From an uncultured bacterium (GTDB taxonomy: Bacteria > Bacillota > Clostridia > Lachnospirales > Lachnospiraceae), in NCBI GenBank assembly GCA_937893485.1, contig CALBJL010000004.1:1-7358 (forward strand): a DNA stretch of 7,358 nt, written 5' to 3'. The notes under the pieces are model-generated. The model was not told the DNA's origin, ran no database searches, and was given only the letters and a program-made list of their open reading frames with translations. Position 1 is the first letter of the stretch; each line of letters begins with the position of its first letter. Positions 6,400 through 7,358 of this stretch are shown in pieces. The position numbers and the translations under genes are program-made.

Positions 6400-7358
6400 A
6401 TGCCACAGATTCAATTACTGGATGAGGCGACAATCGAAAAGATCGCAGCGGGCGAGGTCGTGGAACGGCCGACCTCGGTAGTGAAAGAGCTGGTAGAGAA
6501 TGCGATCGATGCAAAAGCTACATTTATCACGGTGGAGATCAAGGAGGGCGGACTGTCGTTTATCCGCATCACTGATAACGGATGCGGCATCGACAAAGAG
6601 CAGGTGCGTCTTGCTTTTCTGCGTCATTCCACGAGCAAGATCCGCTCGCTAGAGGATCTCATGTGCATTAGATCACTCGGTTTCCGCGGCGAGGCACTGG
6701 CGAGCATCAGTGCGGTGGCACAGGTAGAGCTGATTACGAGACCGCGCGGGGCGCTGACCGGCGTGCGCTATGTCATCGAGGGCTCGAAAGAGAAGCTATT
6801 TGAGGAAATCGGTGCGCCGGAGGGCACGACCTTTCTTGTGCGCAATCTGTTTTTCAACACGCCGGTACGCCGGAAATTCTTAAAATCCGCACAGACCGAG
6901 GCAGGATATGTTGCGACGATCATGGAGCGCCTTGCATTGTCGCATCCGGAGATATCGTTCCAGCTCATCGTGAATAACCAGCAGAAGCTGCATACATCCG
7001 GTAACTGCAACCGCAAGGATATTATCTATCATATTTACGGCAAGGATATCGCCTCGAACCTGCTTCCGGTTGAACGCAGTGAGCAGGGCATTCAGGTATC
7101 CGGATTTATCGGAAAGCCGCTGGTTTCCAGAGGCAACCGCAATTTTGAAAATTATTATATTAACGGCCGCTATATGAAAAGCCAGATCATCGCAAAGGCG
7201 ATCGAGGAGGCATATAAGCCGTATCTGATGAACCATCAGTATCCGTTCACGGTATTGTACCTTGCGATGGATGAGGAACTGATGGATGTCAATGTACATC
7301 CGACGAAGATGGAAGTGCGGTTTGCGGCACTTCTTACAACCGAAGATGCACTTGCCCT
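6400..7358 (+). CDS. mutL: DNA mismatch repair protein MutL, 3' partial (N-terminal ATPase region)
   Basis: An open frame from ATG 6400 runs off the right edge after 319 whole codons. It begins MPQIQLLDEATIEKIAAGEV and contains all GHKL ATPase motifs: KELVENAIDA with catalytic Glu30 and Mg-binding Asn34, DNGCGI with Asp59, RHSTSKI then LGFRGEALASI at 93-103, and NLFFNTPVRRKFL at 149-161. The second N-terminal domain includes YYINGRYM and the conserved VNVHPTKMEVRF, with the ATPase lysine at 303. MutL couples MutS mismatch recognition to strand incision. Gram-positive bacteria lack MutH, and their MutL usually carries its own C-terminal endonuclease site (DQHA..E motif); that part is outside the window, so its presence cannot be confirmed. 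The 24-base gap to mutS and the strong ribosome binding site indicate a mutSL operon. The last dozen residues (AALLTTEDALA) match the family less well than what precedes them. Confidence 0.96.
   Translation, partial: MPQIQLLDEATIEKIAAGEVVERPTSVVKELVENAIDAKATFITVEIKEGGLSFIRITDNGCGIDKEQVRLAFLRHSTSKIRSLEDLMCIRSLGFRGEALASISAVAQVELITRPRGALTGVRYVIEGSKEKLFEEIGAPEGTTFLVRNLFFNTPVRRKFLKSAQTEAGYVATIMERLALSHPEISFQLIVNNQQKLHTSGNCNRKDIIYHIYGKDIASNLLPVERSEQGIQVSGFIGKPLVSRGNRNFENYYINGRYMKSQIIAKAIEEAYKPYLMNHQYPFTVLYLAMDEELMDVNVHPTKMEVRFAALLTTEDALA

Overview
The window looks like chromosomal core DNA of a spore-forming, Gram-positive anaerobe of the class Clostridia, most likely family Lachnospiraceae. The reasons are a sporulation-type flippase tail beside a BofC-like gene, an adjacent mutS-mutL pair with strong AGGAGG-type ribosome binding sites, all genes on one strand, and moderate GC. 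The genus cannot be fixed from sequence alone. I see no mobile element, CRISPR array, tRNA or rRNA gene.

Layout, all on the + strand: (1) bases 1-137, C-terminal tail of a SpoVB/MurJ-type polysaccharide flippase; (2) 142-171, a promoter-like element matching the forespore sigma-G consensus; (3) 187-651, a small membrane-anchored protein with a BofC-like C-terminal domain; (4) 667-2055, an HI0933/BaiN-family flavoprotein; (5) 2052-3650, a second FAD-dependent dehydrogenase of the COG2509 type, whose ATG overlaps the previous stop (ATGA); (6) 3651-3729, a spacer with a 33-base AT-rich inverted repeat; (7) 3733-6375, complete mutS; (8) 6400 to the window end, the N-terminal two-thirds or less of mutL, cut by the window edge. 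The only non-coding stretches are the 137/187, 651/667, 3650/3733 and 6375/6400 gaps, none longer than about 80 bases.

Functionally there are two blocks. The first (flippase, BofC-like, two flavoproteins) is tightly packed. If the sigma-G-like element works, the BofC-like gene and possibly both flavoproteins are expressed in the forespore late in sporulation. The second block is the standard methyl-independent mismatch repair pair: MutS recognises mismatches and recruits MutL, and MutS carries a C-terminal sliding-clamp binding motif.

I did not find a clearly new system. The most interesting signal is the full sigma-G consensus directly before a BofC-like gene, because BofC of Bacillus is itself a forespore protein. 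Secondary points are the odd orientation of the palindrome before mutS and a local AT-rich segment inside the first flavoprotein gene.
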